Assembly: GCF_020439865.1 (NCBI RefSeq) | Contig: NZ_JAGRPF010000214.1 | Location: forward strand, 28,592 to 92,591 | Length of the DNA stretch: 64,000 nt | Direction: 5' to 3' | Origin: Prosthecobacter sp. | GTDB lineage: Bacteria > Verrucomicrobiota > Verrucomicrobiia > Verrucomicrobiales > Verrucomicrobiaceae | In this document: positions 53,042-61,560 of the stretch, in pieces | How positions within the stretch are numbered: the first letter of the stretch is position 1 | How the letters are laid out: the number at the start of each line of letters is the position of its first letter | Made by a program: the position numbers and the translations under genes | Notes under the pieces: generated by a model | The model's database searches: none | Told to the model about the DNA's origin: nothing | Seen by the model: only the letters and a program-made list of their open reading frames with translations

Positions 53042-54568
53042 ATGAAATTGCTCCTGTCCCTAGTCGCTGCGCTCTCGTTTGTTTCCAGCCTGCAGGCCGC
53101 CGATGCGCCGCGTCCGAACATCCTGTTCATCATCTTCGACGACTGGGGCTGGCAGCATGCGGGTGCCTACGGTTGTGACTGGGTGAAGACACCGAATTTT
53201 GACCGTGTGGCCAAGGAAGGCGTGCTCTTCAAAAACGCGTTCACCTCGAATCCGAAGTGCAGCCCTTGTCGCGCCACCATTCTCACCGGTCGCAACACCT
53301 GGCAGCTTGAGGAGGCGGTGTGTCACGGCGGCATCTTCCCGCCAAAGTTCGCTGTGTATCCGGACATGCTTGAGAAAAGCGGCTATGAAGTCGGCCTGAC
53401 CGGCAAAGGCTGGGGGCCCGGTGACTTCAAACTGGAAGGACGCACGCGCAACCCTGCTGGTCCGAGCTTTGACACTGAGAAGAGCAATCCGCCTGCCTCC
53501 GGGATCAGCAAGAACGACTACTCGGCCAACTTCGCCAAGTTCATGGAGCAGCGTGATGCGAAGAAGCCGTTCTGCTTCTGGATGGGATTCACCGAGCCGC
53601 ATCGTGCGTATGAGTTGAACTCCGGCGTGCGTCTTGGCAAAAAGCTCAGCGACGTGACCGTGCCCGGCTACTTCCCGGACAATGACACCATTCGCGGCGA
53701 TCTCGCCGACTACTCGATCGAGGTCGAGTGGGCGGATTCGCACATCGGCAAGGCGCTCGCGCTGCTGGAGAAGCAGGGCATTCTCGATGACACGCTGGTC
53801 GTAGTCACCTCCGATCACGGCATGCCTTTTCCACGTGTGAAGGGACAGCTCTACGAAGACGGTTACCATCTGCCGCTGGCCATGCGCTGGGGGAAAGGCA
53901 TCAAACCCGGACGCGTCGTCGAGGATTTCATCAACGTGCGCGACTTTGCCCCCACCTATCTCGAACTCGCCGGACTGCCGGTGCATGAACAGATGAGCGG
54001 CAAAAGTCTCGTCAACATCCTGAGCAGCGAGAAGAGCGGCTTCATCGAGGACCGCAAGGTCATGCTCGCCGGCAAGGAGCGTCATGACATCGGCCGCCCG
54101 AACGACTGGGGTTATCCCGTGCGCACCATTCGCACCACCGAGTTCTTTTACAGCCACAACTACCACCCGGAACGCTGGCCTGCCGGCAACCCCGAGACCG
54201 GCTACCGCAACTGCGACGCCAGCCCCACCAAGGACTGGATTCTGGAAAACAAGGGACCGTTCTATGACCTCGCTTTCGCCTATCGTGCAGAGGAGGAGTT
54301 GTACGACATCGTGAAGGACCCCGAGTGCCTGAAGAACCTCGCCACCGATCCGAAATTCGCCGCCATCAAGAAGGAGCTGCGCGAGAAAATGGAAGGCATT
54401 CTCAAGGAGGAAAAGGATCCGCGTGCGCTGGGCAACGAAGCTATCTTCGACACCTACAAGTACCTCGGAGGTCGCAAGGGCAAAGGCTACGCCGAGTGGG
54501 AGGCCGCACAAAAAGGCCAGCCGCTTCCGGAAGAACCCAAGAAGAAAAAGGGAAAGAAGCAGGAGTAG
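53042..54568 (+). CDS. Secreted sulfatase with CSPCR motif (heparan N-sulfatase-like)
   Basis: 508 residues from ATG 53042; signal peptide MKLLLSLVAALSFVSSLQAA. Metal Asp pair LFIIFDDWGWQHAG, then the formylglycine motif as KCSPCRATILTG, with Cys73 as the residue to modify and Cys76 in place of the more usual Ser. SDHGMPFPRVKGQLYEDG carries the third metal Asp/His. The C-terminal part ends in a Lys-rich tail (EEPKKKKGKKQE). The overall pattern fits N-sulfoglucosamine sulfohydrolase-type members of family S1. It is 32 bases after gcvP but unrelated in function, and rnpB follows. Confidence 0.9.
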   Translation: MKLLLSLVAALSFVSSLQAADAPRPNILFIIFDDWGWQHAGAYGCDWVKTPNFDRVAKEGVLFKNAFTSNPKCSPCRATILTGRNTWQLEEAVCHGGIFPPKFAVYPDMLEKSGYEVGLTGKGWGPGDFKLEGRTRNPAGPSFDTEKSNPPASGISKNDYSANFAKFMEQRDAKKPFCFWMGFTEPHRAYELNSGVRLGKKLSDVTVPGYFPDNDTIRGDLADYSIEVEWADSHIGKALALLEKQGILDDTLVVVTSDHGMPFPRVKGQLYEDGYHLPLAMRWGKGIKPGRVVEDFINVRDFAPTYLELAGLPVHEQMSGKSLVNILSSEKSGFIEDRKVMLAGKERHDIGRPNDWGYPVRTIRTTEFFYSHNYHPERWPAGNPETGYRNCDASPTKDWILENKGPFYDLAFAYRAEEELYDIVKDPECLKNLATDPKFAAIKKELREKMEGILKEEKDPRALGNEAIFDTYKYLGGRKGKGYAEWEAAQKGQPLPEEPKKKKGKKQE

Positions 54569-54579
54569 GCAATCCCGCC

Positions 54580-54608
54580 TTGCCCTTCGCGACTGCATTC
54601 GTTAACCT
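54580..54608 (+). promoter_or_regulatory. Probable rnpB promoter
   Basis: TTGCCC (54580-54585), spacer of 17, TAACCT (54603-54608). A start at about 54615 agrees with the 5' end deduced from the P1 helix of the RNA. Confidence 0.4.
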
Positions 54609-54614
54609 GCTCAC

Positions 54615-55033
54615 GGGTCGGCCGGAGTGGTCGCTGGCGTTTCGTCGCAAGACGGGATGCCAGAGGAAAGTCCGGACACCACAAGGCAGCATGCCACGTG
54701 AAAGCGTGGGGGCTGCGGTGCAAGCCGCGGTCACAGACAGTGTCACAGAAAACAAACCGCCATGCCTCGGCATGGTAAGGGTGAAACGGCGGAGTAAGAG
54801 CCCACCGCCCCGACCGCGAGGAAGGGGGCACGACAAACCTCATGCGGTGCAAGACAGAACAGGAGAAACGGCCCGCCTGGCCGCAAGTCCCGCAAGGGAT
54901 GGATAGCTCCGGGTAATAGTCGCACCACTGCGCAAGCAGGGGCGGGCTGGTCGCTCAGCCCGACAGATAAATGATCACAGCCAGGCGTCGCAAGACGTCG
55001 GGGACACAGAATCCGGCTTATGAGGGCCGATCC
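54615..55033 (+). ncRNA. rnpB: RNase P RNA, bacterial type A
   Basis: The catalytic RNA of RNase P that matures tRNA 5' ends. Conserved core blocks are visible: GAGGAAAGTCCGGAC (54663-54677), GGTGAAACGGC followed by GGAGTAAGAGC around 54779-54800, and ACAGAATCCGGCTTA (55006-55020). The end points come from helix P1: 54615-54623 (GGGTCGGCC) pairs with 55025-55033 (GGCCGATCC), with one G-U pair. Length about 419 bases. A hairpin terminator follows. Confidence 0.95.
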
Positions 55034-55039
55034 ACAATG

Positions 55040-55067
55040 AAGGCGTCGGGAGAAATCCCGGCGCCTT
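55040..55067 (+). terminator. rnpB terminator
   Basis: AAGGCGTCGGGA (55040-55051) and TCCCGGCGCCTT (55056-55067) form a twelve-pair stem (one T-G) capped by GAAA; a pyrimidine-rich tract (CGCCTTTCTCTC) follows. Just beyond is the convergent GNAT-like gene. Confidence 0.75.
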
Positions 55068-55077
55068 CGCCTTTCTC

Positions 55078-56052
55078 TCACAGCCCCAGGTCGCCTTCGG
55101 CCATCGCGGTATGCTTGGGCGCGTTACGCAACGCTTCTGGCAGGAGGAAGAAATGGCAGACCTGTTGATGACGCCGGAACAGTGCAGGCGTGCGATCCCA
55201 AACAGGATCGCCAGGAAATGCAGCCGCGGTGACCAACAACGCACCGCCCGGAAGCAGATCAGGCTGCTTCACCAGCAGGCCGATGAGCGCATGCAGTTCA
55301 GATTGATCGTCCTCCGTGGTGAAGCTCTCCAGCACGTCCCAGCTACGCAGTCCTTTGATCGAATGTCGTATGGCGAGCAGATAGGAGCTCAACGTGCCTT
55401 CGGAATTCACAACTCCGAGGAAATGATGCTTTCGCCCCGGAGAACGGCTGAACCAGCGCAGGTATTCCGGACTGATCCACTTTTCGATGCGGTCAGCCCT
55501 CTGAAAGGGACGTGCAACTGCGGCAACTTCGGCGGGATCGGTCGTCAGTCGTTTGCACGTGGGAAACGACGGCCACCACGATCGCCTGCTCAGTTGCGAG
55601 GCGCTGCCTGCGAGCAGATAATGCCGCGTCACACTCTTCTCAGCCCGCGCATTCATTTTCAAAAGCGCCTCCTGTACACGCGGGTTGGGCGTGGTGTGTG
55701 TGATGATCTGCTGCTGCATGACTTCACGCTGTTTTAGAAACAGCATCGCGGCCGCCTTCGGAAATCGTGTGTCCACGCAAAAGGTTGTGGCATAAACGGC
55801 GGGACAATGATTCCCACGCCAGGCGTAGGCCGCAGGGATCGATCCGCCAAAGCAGACAAGGCGTCCGTCTGCATGCACCCAGCGTCCCCGTTCTCTATTT
55901 CCTGCGGCTGCAGGGTTTTCATCCCACCAGAAGCGCATGCGCCTTTCCCAATCGGGCTGCTCGTCAGGAGTCCAGTGCTCCTTCAAAAACGCCACCAGTT
56001 CCTCGCGTGAGGCGGGGGTGTCCGGATAGGGGCTGATCTGGAGTTTGGCCAT
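55078..56052 (-). CDS. GNAT-fold-like protein of unknown function
   Basis: 324 residues from the ATG at 56052 (MAKLQISPYPDTPASREELV); the longer open frame is not protein-like. It has a WDENPAAAGNRERGRW segment and a strand VCFGGSIPAAYAW, then repeated helix-strand elements (AAMLFLKQREVMQQQIITHTTPN, HHFLGVVNSEGTLSSYLLA, in part). This suggests an acyltransferase-like fold, perhaps two GNAT domains, of the type found near cell-envelope or exopolysaccharide genes. No acetyl-CoA loop is clear. Function open. It is downstream of the ExbB-like gene (113-base gap). Confidence 0.55.
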   Translation of the reverse strand: MAKLQISPYPDTPASREELVAFLKEHWTPDEQPDWERRMRFWWDENPAAAGNRERGRWVHADGRLVCFGGSIPAAYAWRGNHCPAVYATTFCVDTRFPKAAAMLFLKQREVMQQQIITHTTPNPRVQEALLKMNARAEKSVTRHYLLAGSASQLSRRSWWPSFPTCKRLTTDPAEVAAVARPFQRADRIEKWISPEYLRWFSRSPGRKHHFLGVVNSEGTLSSYLLAIRHSIKGLRSWDVLESFTTEDDQSELHALIGLLVKQPDLLPGGALLVTAAAFPGDPVWDRTPALFRRHQQVCHFFLLPEALRNAPKHTAMAEGDLGL

Positions 56053-56165
56053 GAATGCGGATAAAGAACAAGGGTACGCTCGCCTCGGACGACCGGGCTT
56101 CAAGCTTCGAGAGCTTTTTCGCTCCTTCATTCCATGTCGTGTCAGGCACGAATTCCTTCGGCTTT

Positions 56166-56573
56166 TCAGGCCGCCAGCGTTTGCTCCGAAGTTTTCAAAA
56201 ACTCGTCCTTTTTCACAAGTGCAAAGATCAGGAAGAACAGACCGAAGGGAAATAAATAGAAGATGAGGAGTTCGCCGTAGATGCAGAGAAACCAGAACAT
56301 CCACACCGCGCGATAGTGGCAGGCCGAGATGGCGATGGTCACCAGTACGAGTCCAACGATGGAGATCGCAAAGCCCACGGCGGTTGTGATCAGCACCTCG
56401 CCGATCGCACCACTGAGTATTTCCGGGTCACTCGCGCCGCTCGTTTTCAGGTCCCCAAACGCCTTCATCATGCCGACGACAGTCCCTCCCATGCCAATCA
56501 ACTGCGCGAGCTGGAGCCAGGCACCGAGTTTGGCGATGAAGGATCCACGCTGCGATGATGCGACCGATTCCAT
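56166..56573 (-). CDS. Short ExbB/TolQ/MotA-like proton-channel protein
   Basis: 135 residues. The central part holds the MotA/TolQ/ExbB core: QLAQLIGMGGTVVGMMKAFGD (first helix and loop), then ILSGAIGEVLITTAVGFAISIVGLVLVTIAI with the Thr in TTAVGF at the proton-path site. Two further hydrophobic helices follow (VWMFWFLCIYGELLIFYLF and FGLFFLIFAL). The family's N-terminal helix and cytoplasmic domain are missing, so it is only about 60% of a normal ExbB. No ExbD/TolR partner gene is adjacent. Its start is three bases after the DUF1553 stop, clearly one operon with DUF1501/DUF1553. Confidence 0.75.
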   Translation of the reverse strand: MESVASSQRGSFIAKLGAWLQLAQLIGMGGTVVGMMKAFGDLKTSGASDPEILSGAIGEVLITTAVGFAISIVGLVLVTIAISACHYRAVWMFWFLCIYGELLIFYLFPFGLFFLIFALVKKDEFLKTSEQTLAA

Positions 56574-56576
56574 GCT

Positions 56577-58334
56577 TCAGTCAATGTAGAGAAACTCGTT
56601 CGAGTTCAGCAGCGCGAGGCAGAAATCCGCGAAGGCGTCGTGGAAATGCGGTGTCAGCGCAGTTTGCTTTTGCAGGAACTTTTGCCCGGCTTCGATCTCT
56701 TGTTTCGTCGGTTGACGTGCCAGACAGCGAAGCGTGGCTTCGGTGATGAGCGATGAAGCATCGGAGCCATGTTGCTCCGTCAAATCAGCGGCGATTTTCG
56801 CCGCGATATCGTGGGCGAACTCGGAGTTCAGCAGCATGAGCGCCTGCGGGGCGGTGGTGGAGGCATTGCGTCGGGCGCAGCTGATCTGTGCGTCGGGACG
56901 GTCGAACAATTCGAACAACGGCTGGCGCAGGTTGCGACGCGCGAAGGTGTAGATGCTGCGGCGGTCGTGCTCGGTGATGTCGGCGGTCGGTTCGGCCTGC
57001 TTTTTGATCAACGTCTCGCTGATTTCCTTCGGCAGCGGCAGTTTCACGCCGGGGCCGCCGGTTTTGAGGTTCAAGCGGCCGCTGACACTGAGCATCGCAT
57101 CGCGCAGCATTTCTCCGGTGAGGCGTTTGCGTGGCGCGTTGGCCTGCTGGTAGTAATCCGACATCACGATGATCTTGTGAAGGCGTTTGAGGCTCCAGCT
57201 TTGGCGCGGTAGTTCGGTGGCGAGCCAGTCGAGAAGCGCGGGATTGGTCGGAGCCTCGCCTTGATGGCCGAGATCGCCGGGAATCGCGGCGAGAGGCTTC
57301 CCAAAATGCTGCTGCCAGAGGCGATTCGCTGTCGCACGCAGGAACAATGCGTTGTCCTTGCCTGTGATCCACTTCGCGAGGGCGAGACGATCGGCGTTTG
57401 CGGGCGTGCTGCCGAAAACGCGTGGGAAGGCGGGCTGAATCTCGGGGCCGGGACGTTTGAAATCGCCACGCACGAACACGGTGCTTGCCGGAACACCTTC
57501 GGTGAACACGCGAACGAACGGCCCGAGGGGTTTGCGCTCCTTCGGCAGTACGGTGTTGTTGAAGAACGCTCGCAGGCGGTAGAAATCGGCCTGGCTGATC
57601 GGATCGTAGGGATGATCGTGGCACTGCGCGCATCCGACCGTGAGGCCGAAGCAAACGGAACCGACGGCAGTGGCGATGTCGTTGAGCAGCACATGCCGGC
57701 GCTCGCTTTGATTGTTGAGGTCAGGCATGTCGGGCGCGGAGAACAGAAAGCCGGTGCCCGTTTCATCGCCAATCAAATCACCCGCGATCTGCTTCTGCAC
57801 GAACTCATCGAACGGCATGTCACGGTTCAGCGCGTCGATGACCCAGTCGCGATACTGCCACGCGCGATTGCGTTCGGTGTCGTATTCGAAGCCGTCCGTG
57901 TCGGCATAGCGTGCCAGATCGAGCCACCACTGCGCCCAGTGCTCGCCGTAGCGGGGCGAAGCGAGCAGTTTGTCCACGAGTGCTTCGAATGCGGAATGCG
58001 GATTTCGGAGTGCGGAATCCTGAAACGCGCGAATCTCTTCCGGAGTCGGCGGCAGACCGGTCAGATCGAAGGTGATGCGACGAATATGCGCCGTGGCTTC
58101 GGCACGCTTTGATTCCGTTTTGACGAGGGCATCGAGTTCGCGGCTGGCTTTCTGCCAATCCGAATTCTGCACTCCGAAGTCCGCATTTGAAAGCGGTTTG
58201 AAAGCCCAATGCTCCTTGTCCTTTTCAGTAATCTTCGGCTCATCCTTCACCGGATCACTCGAAGCGTGAATCGAGACGGCGTGCGCGTGATTCCCCGCGA
58301 GCAACAGCATCAGTGCGATCCATGACTTCTTCAT
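56577..58334 (-). CDS. DUF1549/DUF1553 protein with CAQCH heme-like motif
   Basis: 585 residues from the ATG at 58334, with signal peptide (MKKSWIALMLLLAGNHAHA). The DUF1549 half: RRITFDLTGLPPTPEEIRAF, LLASPRYGEHWAQWWLDLARYADTDG, FDEFVQKQIAGDLIG, and a CxxCH in GCAQCHDHPYDPIS that could bind heme c. The DUF1553 half: RLALAKWITGKDNALFLRATANRLW, RALMLLNSEFAHDIA-like string TTAPQALMLLNSEF, and LLNSNEFLYID end. The usual N-terminal cytochrome domain (PSCyt1) is absent. This family is frequent in Planctomycetes and Verrucomicrobia, function unknown. The ATG overlaps the DUF1501 stop (ATGA). Confidence 0.92.
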   Translation of the reverse strand: MKKSWIALMLLLAGNHAHAVSIHASSDPVKDEPKITEKDKEHWAFKPLSNADFGVQNSDWQKASRELDALVKTESKRAEATAHIRRITFDLTGLPPTPEEIRAFQDSALRNPHSAFEALVDKLLASPRYGEHWAQWWLDLARYADTDGFEYDTERNRAWQYRDWVIDALNRDMPFDEFVQKQIAGDLIGDETGTGFLFSAPDMPDLNNQSERRHVLLNDIATAVGSVCFGLTVGCAQCHDHPYDPISQADFYRLRAFFNNTVLPKERKPLGPFVRVFTEGVPASTVFVRGDFKRPGPEIQPAFPRVFGSTPANADRLALAKWITGKDNALFLRATANRLWQQHFGKPLAAIPGDLGHQGEAPTNPALLDWLATELPRQSWSLKRLHKIIVMSDYYQQANAPRKRLTGEMLRDAMLSVSGRLNLKTGGPGVKLPLPKEISETLIKKQAEPTADITEHDRRSIYTFARRNLRQPLFELFDRPDAQISCARRNASTTAPQALMLLNSEFAHDIAAKIAADLTEQHGSDASSLITEATLRCLARQPTKQEIEAGQKFLQKQTALTPHFHDAFADFCLALLNSNEFLYID

Positions 58335-59701
58335 GCGAGGATGCCTTTGACGACGTTGCCTTCCACGCCGGTCAGACGTTGGTCGAGGCCGTTGAGGCGG
58401 AAAGTGAGGCGTTCGTGATCCATGCCGAGGGTGTGCAGGATCGTGGCATGGAGATCGTGGATGTGAACTTTGTCCTGTGCGGCACGCAGGCCGAACTCGT
58501 CCGTGGCGCCGTGGACGTGACCATGCTTCACGCCGGCTCCAAACAGCACGGTGGTGTAGCCCCAAGGATTGTGATCGCGACCCACGCCTTTCTCACTCAT
58601 CGGCATGCGGCCGAATTCGCCGCCCCAGATGACGAGCGTGTCCTCGAGAAGTCCGCGCTGCTTCAAATCGCGAATCAAACCCGCCACTGGTCTGTCGGTG
58701 CGTGCACAGTATTCGGTGTGATTTTTGAGCACATTTTCGTGTGCGTCCCAACCGTTCGTGTCGCCGGAGTAGAGTTGCACGAAACGCACGCCACGCTCAA
58801 TCATGCGCCGTGCGAACAGGCAGCGTGTGCCGAACTCCTTCGTCTGCGGATGATCGAGGCCATACATGCGTTGGGTGGCCTCCGTTTCGCGTGAGATGTC
58901 CACGGCCTCCGGCGCAGCGCTTTGCATGCGAAAGGCGAGTTCATAGGCGCGGATGCGGGCGTCGAGCTCACTGTCTGCTTCATGACGCGCCTGATGCTGC
59001 GCATTCATCTGCTGGATGAGATCGAGCGTGGCACGCTGACGCGCGGTGCTGTGCGGACCATGGAGATCCAGAATCGGACTCTCGCCCGCACGCATCGTGG
59101 TGCCTTGATACGTCGCAGGCAGATAACCGCTGCCCCAGGCAGGCGGTCCGCCTTTCAAACCACCGCCAGGGTCCGGCAGCACGACGAACGCGGGCATGTC
59201 GGCGTTTTCGGAACCGAGTCCGTAGGCCACCCAGCTTCCCATGCTCGGCCTGCCCATCTGGATGGAGCCGGTGTTCATCTGATAGACCGACTGAGGATGA
59301 TTTACGCTGTCGCCGTGGCAACTGCGGATGACGCACATCTCGTCGGCGATTTCGGCCATGTGAGGAAGGAAGTCGCTGATCTCGATGCCGCTCTGCCCGT
59401 GCTTCTGAAACGGCTTCACCGGCGCAAGTAGCGGGTTTTGCGCAACCTTGCGCCGTGTTTCGACCGCGCCGTAGCTTTCGGGCAGCGGTTTGCCGGCGTG
59501 GCGGATGAGTTCAGGCTTCGGGTCGAACAAATCGACGTGGCTCGGTCCGCCGTGCATGAAGAGCCAGATGACGCGTTTCGCCTTCGCCGGGAAATGCGAT
59601 CGCGATTCAGCCATCAGGGACGACAACGCCACGCTGGAAAGCCCCATCGCCGTCGAGCCGAGAAATCGGCGGCGGGAGAACGTGGCGAGGTCCGTTTGCA
59701 T
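58331..59701 (-). CDS. DUF1501 Tat-exported protein, sulfatase-like fold
   Basis: 456 residues with a twin-arginine signal (SRRRFLGSTAMGLSSVALSSL). The body is of the DUF1501 family, related to alkaline phosphatases and sulfatases: VIWLFMHGGPSHVDLFDPKP, SYGAVETRRKVAQNPLLAP, CVIRSCHGDSVNHPQSVYQMNTGS, LVIWGGEFGRMP and HDLHATILHTLGMDHERLT. These proteins are exported and usually encoded together with DUF1549/DUF1553. Here transcription goes DUF1501, DUF1549/1553, ExbB-like. Function unknown. Confidence 0.93.
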   Translation of the reverse strand: MQTDLATFSRRRFLGSTAMGLSSVALSSLMAESRSHFPAKAKRVIWLFMHGGPSHVDLFDPKPELIRHAGKPLPESYGAVETRRKVAQNPLLAPVKPFQKHGQSGIEISDFLPHMAEIADEMCVIRSCHGDSVNHPQSVYQMNTGSIQMGRPSMGSWVAYGLGSENADMPAFVVLPDPGGGLKGGPPAWGSGYLPATYQGTTMRAGESPILDLHGPHSTARQRATLDLIQQMNAQHQARHEADSELDARIRAYELAFRMQSAAPEAVDISRETEATQRMYGLDHPQTKEFGTRCLFARRMIERGVRFVQLYSGDTNGWDAHENVLKNHTEYCARTDRPVAGLIRDLKQRGLLEDTLVIWGGEFGRMPMSEKGVGRDHNPWGYTTVLFGAGVKHGHVHGATDEFGLRAAQDKVHIHDLHATILHTLGMDHERLTFRLNGLDQRLTGVEGNVVKGILA

Positions 59702-59767
59702 GGCGTCAAGACGTTGGAGGCGGGCCGGTTCTAGCGTTTTTGGACGCCAGGAGTCAATGCTGGAGCA

Positions 59768-60259
59768 CTACAGCATCTTCTGCATCCAGATCACGTCGAG
59801 CCAGCGGCCCTGTTTGAATCCGACCTCCTTGAGATGGGAGACTTTTTCGAAGCCGAATTTCGCATGGAGGGCGATGCTGCCTTTCTGGTCGGCATCGATG
59901 CCGCCGAGGACGGTGTGATGGCCGATCTCCTTCGCCATGCGCAGCAGTTGGCCGAGCAGCAGGCTGCCGAGACCTTTGCCTTGATGTTCGTGATGGAGAT
60001 AAATGGAGTCCTCCACGCTGTGGCAGTAGGCCTGGCGCGGATGGAAGCGGCTGAGCGAACCCCAGCCAGTGATTTGACCGTTTTCTTCGGCGACGATCAC
60101 GGGATGCTCAGGCCCGTGCGCATCGAACCAGTCATGCCGTTCCTGCGCGGTGCTGGGCACCGTTTGATAGGTGCAGGTGCTGTGCTCGACGTAGTGATTG
60201 TAAATCGCATTGATGGCGTCGAGATCGGCGAGCGTAGCTGGGCGGGTGGAGACGGGCAT
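59768..60259 (-). CDS. GNAT N-acetyltransferase, phosphinothricin-acetyltransferase-like
   Basis: 163 residues from the ATG at 60259. Start STRPATLADLDAINAIYNHYVEHSTCTY, the DAHGPEHPVIVAEENGQITGWGSL strand pair, acetyl-CoA loop HHEHQGKGLGSLLLGQL, and the end FGFEKVSHLKEVGFKQGRWLDV match the PAT/Bar and MddA-type group (quoted in part). These enzymes acetylate phosphinothricin, methionine sulfone/sulfoximine and related amino acids. Function in this organism is not certain. Divergent from the Gfo/Idh gene. Confidence 0.92.
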   Translation of the reverse strand: MPVSTRPATLADLDAINAIYNHYVEHSTCTYQTVPSTAQERHDWFDAHGPEHPVIVAEENGQITGWGSLSRFHPRQAYCHSVEDSIYLHHEHQGKGLGSLLLGQLLRMAKEIGHHTVLGGIDADQKGSIALHAKFGFEKVSHLKEVGFKQGRWLDVIWMQKML

Positions 60260-60412
60260 GGCGCTGGAAAAGAAGCCTTCAAATGACGATTGTCGAGCCG
60301 GTCGCGGTGGTGTTTGGCCGCCTGCACTTTCCAGTCTTGACTCTGCGGCCCGCGCCCGACATCCTCGCGCCCCGGATTTTAATCCATCAACCACCTTAAC
60401 AAACCATCTTTT

Positions 60413-61495
60413 ATGTCCATCAAAGTCGGAGTCATCGGAGCAGGCGGCATGTTGCAGTATCATCAGGCGGGTTTCCGCCAGGCGGGAGCGGAACTCGTGG
60501 CCGTGGCCGATGCGGCCCCCGGCGCAGCCGCCAAAGCCGCGGCCAAATACGGCATTCCAGCCTCCTATGAATCCGTGGAAGCCATGCTGTCGGGCAGCCC
60601 GGAACTCGATGCTATCAGCGTCATCGTGCCGAACAAGTTCCACAAGCCGCTGGCCGTCCAGTGTCTTGCCGCCGGCAAGCACGTGTTTTGTGAGAAGCCC
60701 CCGGCTCTCAACGCAGGGGAAGTACAGGAGATCATCGACACTGCGAAGAAGGCGGGCAAGCACGTGCTCTTCAACTTCAACAACCGCGCGCGGCCGGAAT
60801 CACTGGCGATGAAGGCCTACATCGATCAGGGCGTCGTCGGCACCATCAATTCCGCGCAGGCCAAGTGGATCCGCCGCACCGGCATTCCAGGCTTCGGCGG
60901 CTGGTTCACCACCAAGGAACTCGCTGGCGGCGGCTCGCTCGTCGATCTGCTGCACATGGTGGATCTCGCGATGTACTTCATGGGATATCCTGAGCCGGCC
61001 TACGTCATGGGCCAGATCTTCTCCGACTTCATCCATGACAAGCAGTTCAAGGGCCCGTGGGGCATCCCTGACAAAGTGGGCGGCACGACGGACGTGGAAA
61101 ACGCCGCGCACGGCTTTGTGATGTTCAAAACGGGCCAGGTCCTGTCCCTCCAGGTCTCGTGGGCGGAAATGATCAAGCGCGAGGAAGTCTCGGTGGTCTT
61201 CCAGGGCACCAAGGCCGGTGGCAAGGTGGAGCGCCTTTTCGCCATCGACGGCTTCGACAACACCGCCATCGACTCCGCCGAACTCTACATTCAGGAAAAC
61301 GGCCACAGCGTGGACCGCAACATCATCTCCCTGCCCTGTGAAGACATGGGCCGCATCGGCTCCGCCGCGAACTTCATCGAGTTTCTCGACGGCAAATGCG
61401 AACCGCTGAACACGCCGGAGCAGGCGCTGCGTCTGATGCAGGTCATCGACGCGGTGTATGAGTCGGCGAAGGGCGGGAAGCCGGTGGCGATTTGA
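60413..61495 (+). CDS. Gfo/Idh/MocA-family oxidoreductase
   Basis: 360 residues, no signal peptide. NAD(P) motif VGVIGAGGMLQYHQAGFRQAG, the family motif CEKPPALNAGEVQEI with the catalytic-type EKP, and the second-domain string GGGSLVDLLHMVDLAMYFMG (quoted in part), with the Asp/His pair typical of sugar-binding members. The enzymes oxidise or reduce sugar derivatives and inositols. It is convergent with the second family member and separated by a bidirectional terminator. Confidence 0.93.
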   Translation: MSIKVGVIGAGGMLQYHQAGFRQAGAELVAVADAAPGAAAKAAAKYGIPASYESVEAMLSGSPELDAISVIVPNKFHKPLAVQCLAAGKHVFCEKPPALNAGEVQEIIDTAKKAGKHVLFNFNNRARPESLAMKAYIDQGVVGTINSAQAKWIRRTGIPGFGGWFTTKELAGGGSLVDLLHMVDLAMYFMGYPEPAYVMGQIFSDFIHDKQFKGPWGIPDKVGGTTDVENAAHGFVMFKTGQVLSLQVSWAEMIKREEVSVVFQGTKAGGKVERLFAIDGFDNTAIDSAELYIQENGHSVDRNIISLPCEDMGRIGSAANFIEFLDGKCEPLNTPEQALRLMQVIDAVYESAKGGKPVAI

Positions 61496-61511
61496 TCGGA
61501 TGATTGATATG

Positions 61512-61545
61512 AAAAAGGCGCAGGCATCGCTGCCTGCGCCTTTTT
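61512..61545. terminator. Bidirectional terminator between two oxidoreductase genes
   Basis: Perfect stem AAAAAGGCGCAGGCA (61512-61526) with TGCCTGCGCCTTTTT (61531-61545), TCGC loop. T-runs on both strands allow termination in both directions. Confidence 0.93.
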
Positions 61546-61560
61546 TGTGATCTGTGCGGA

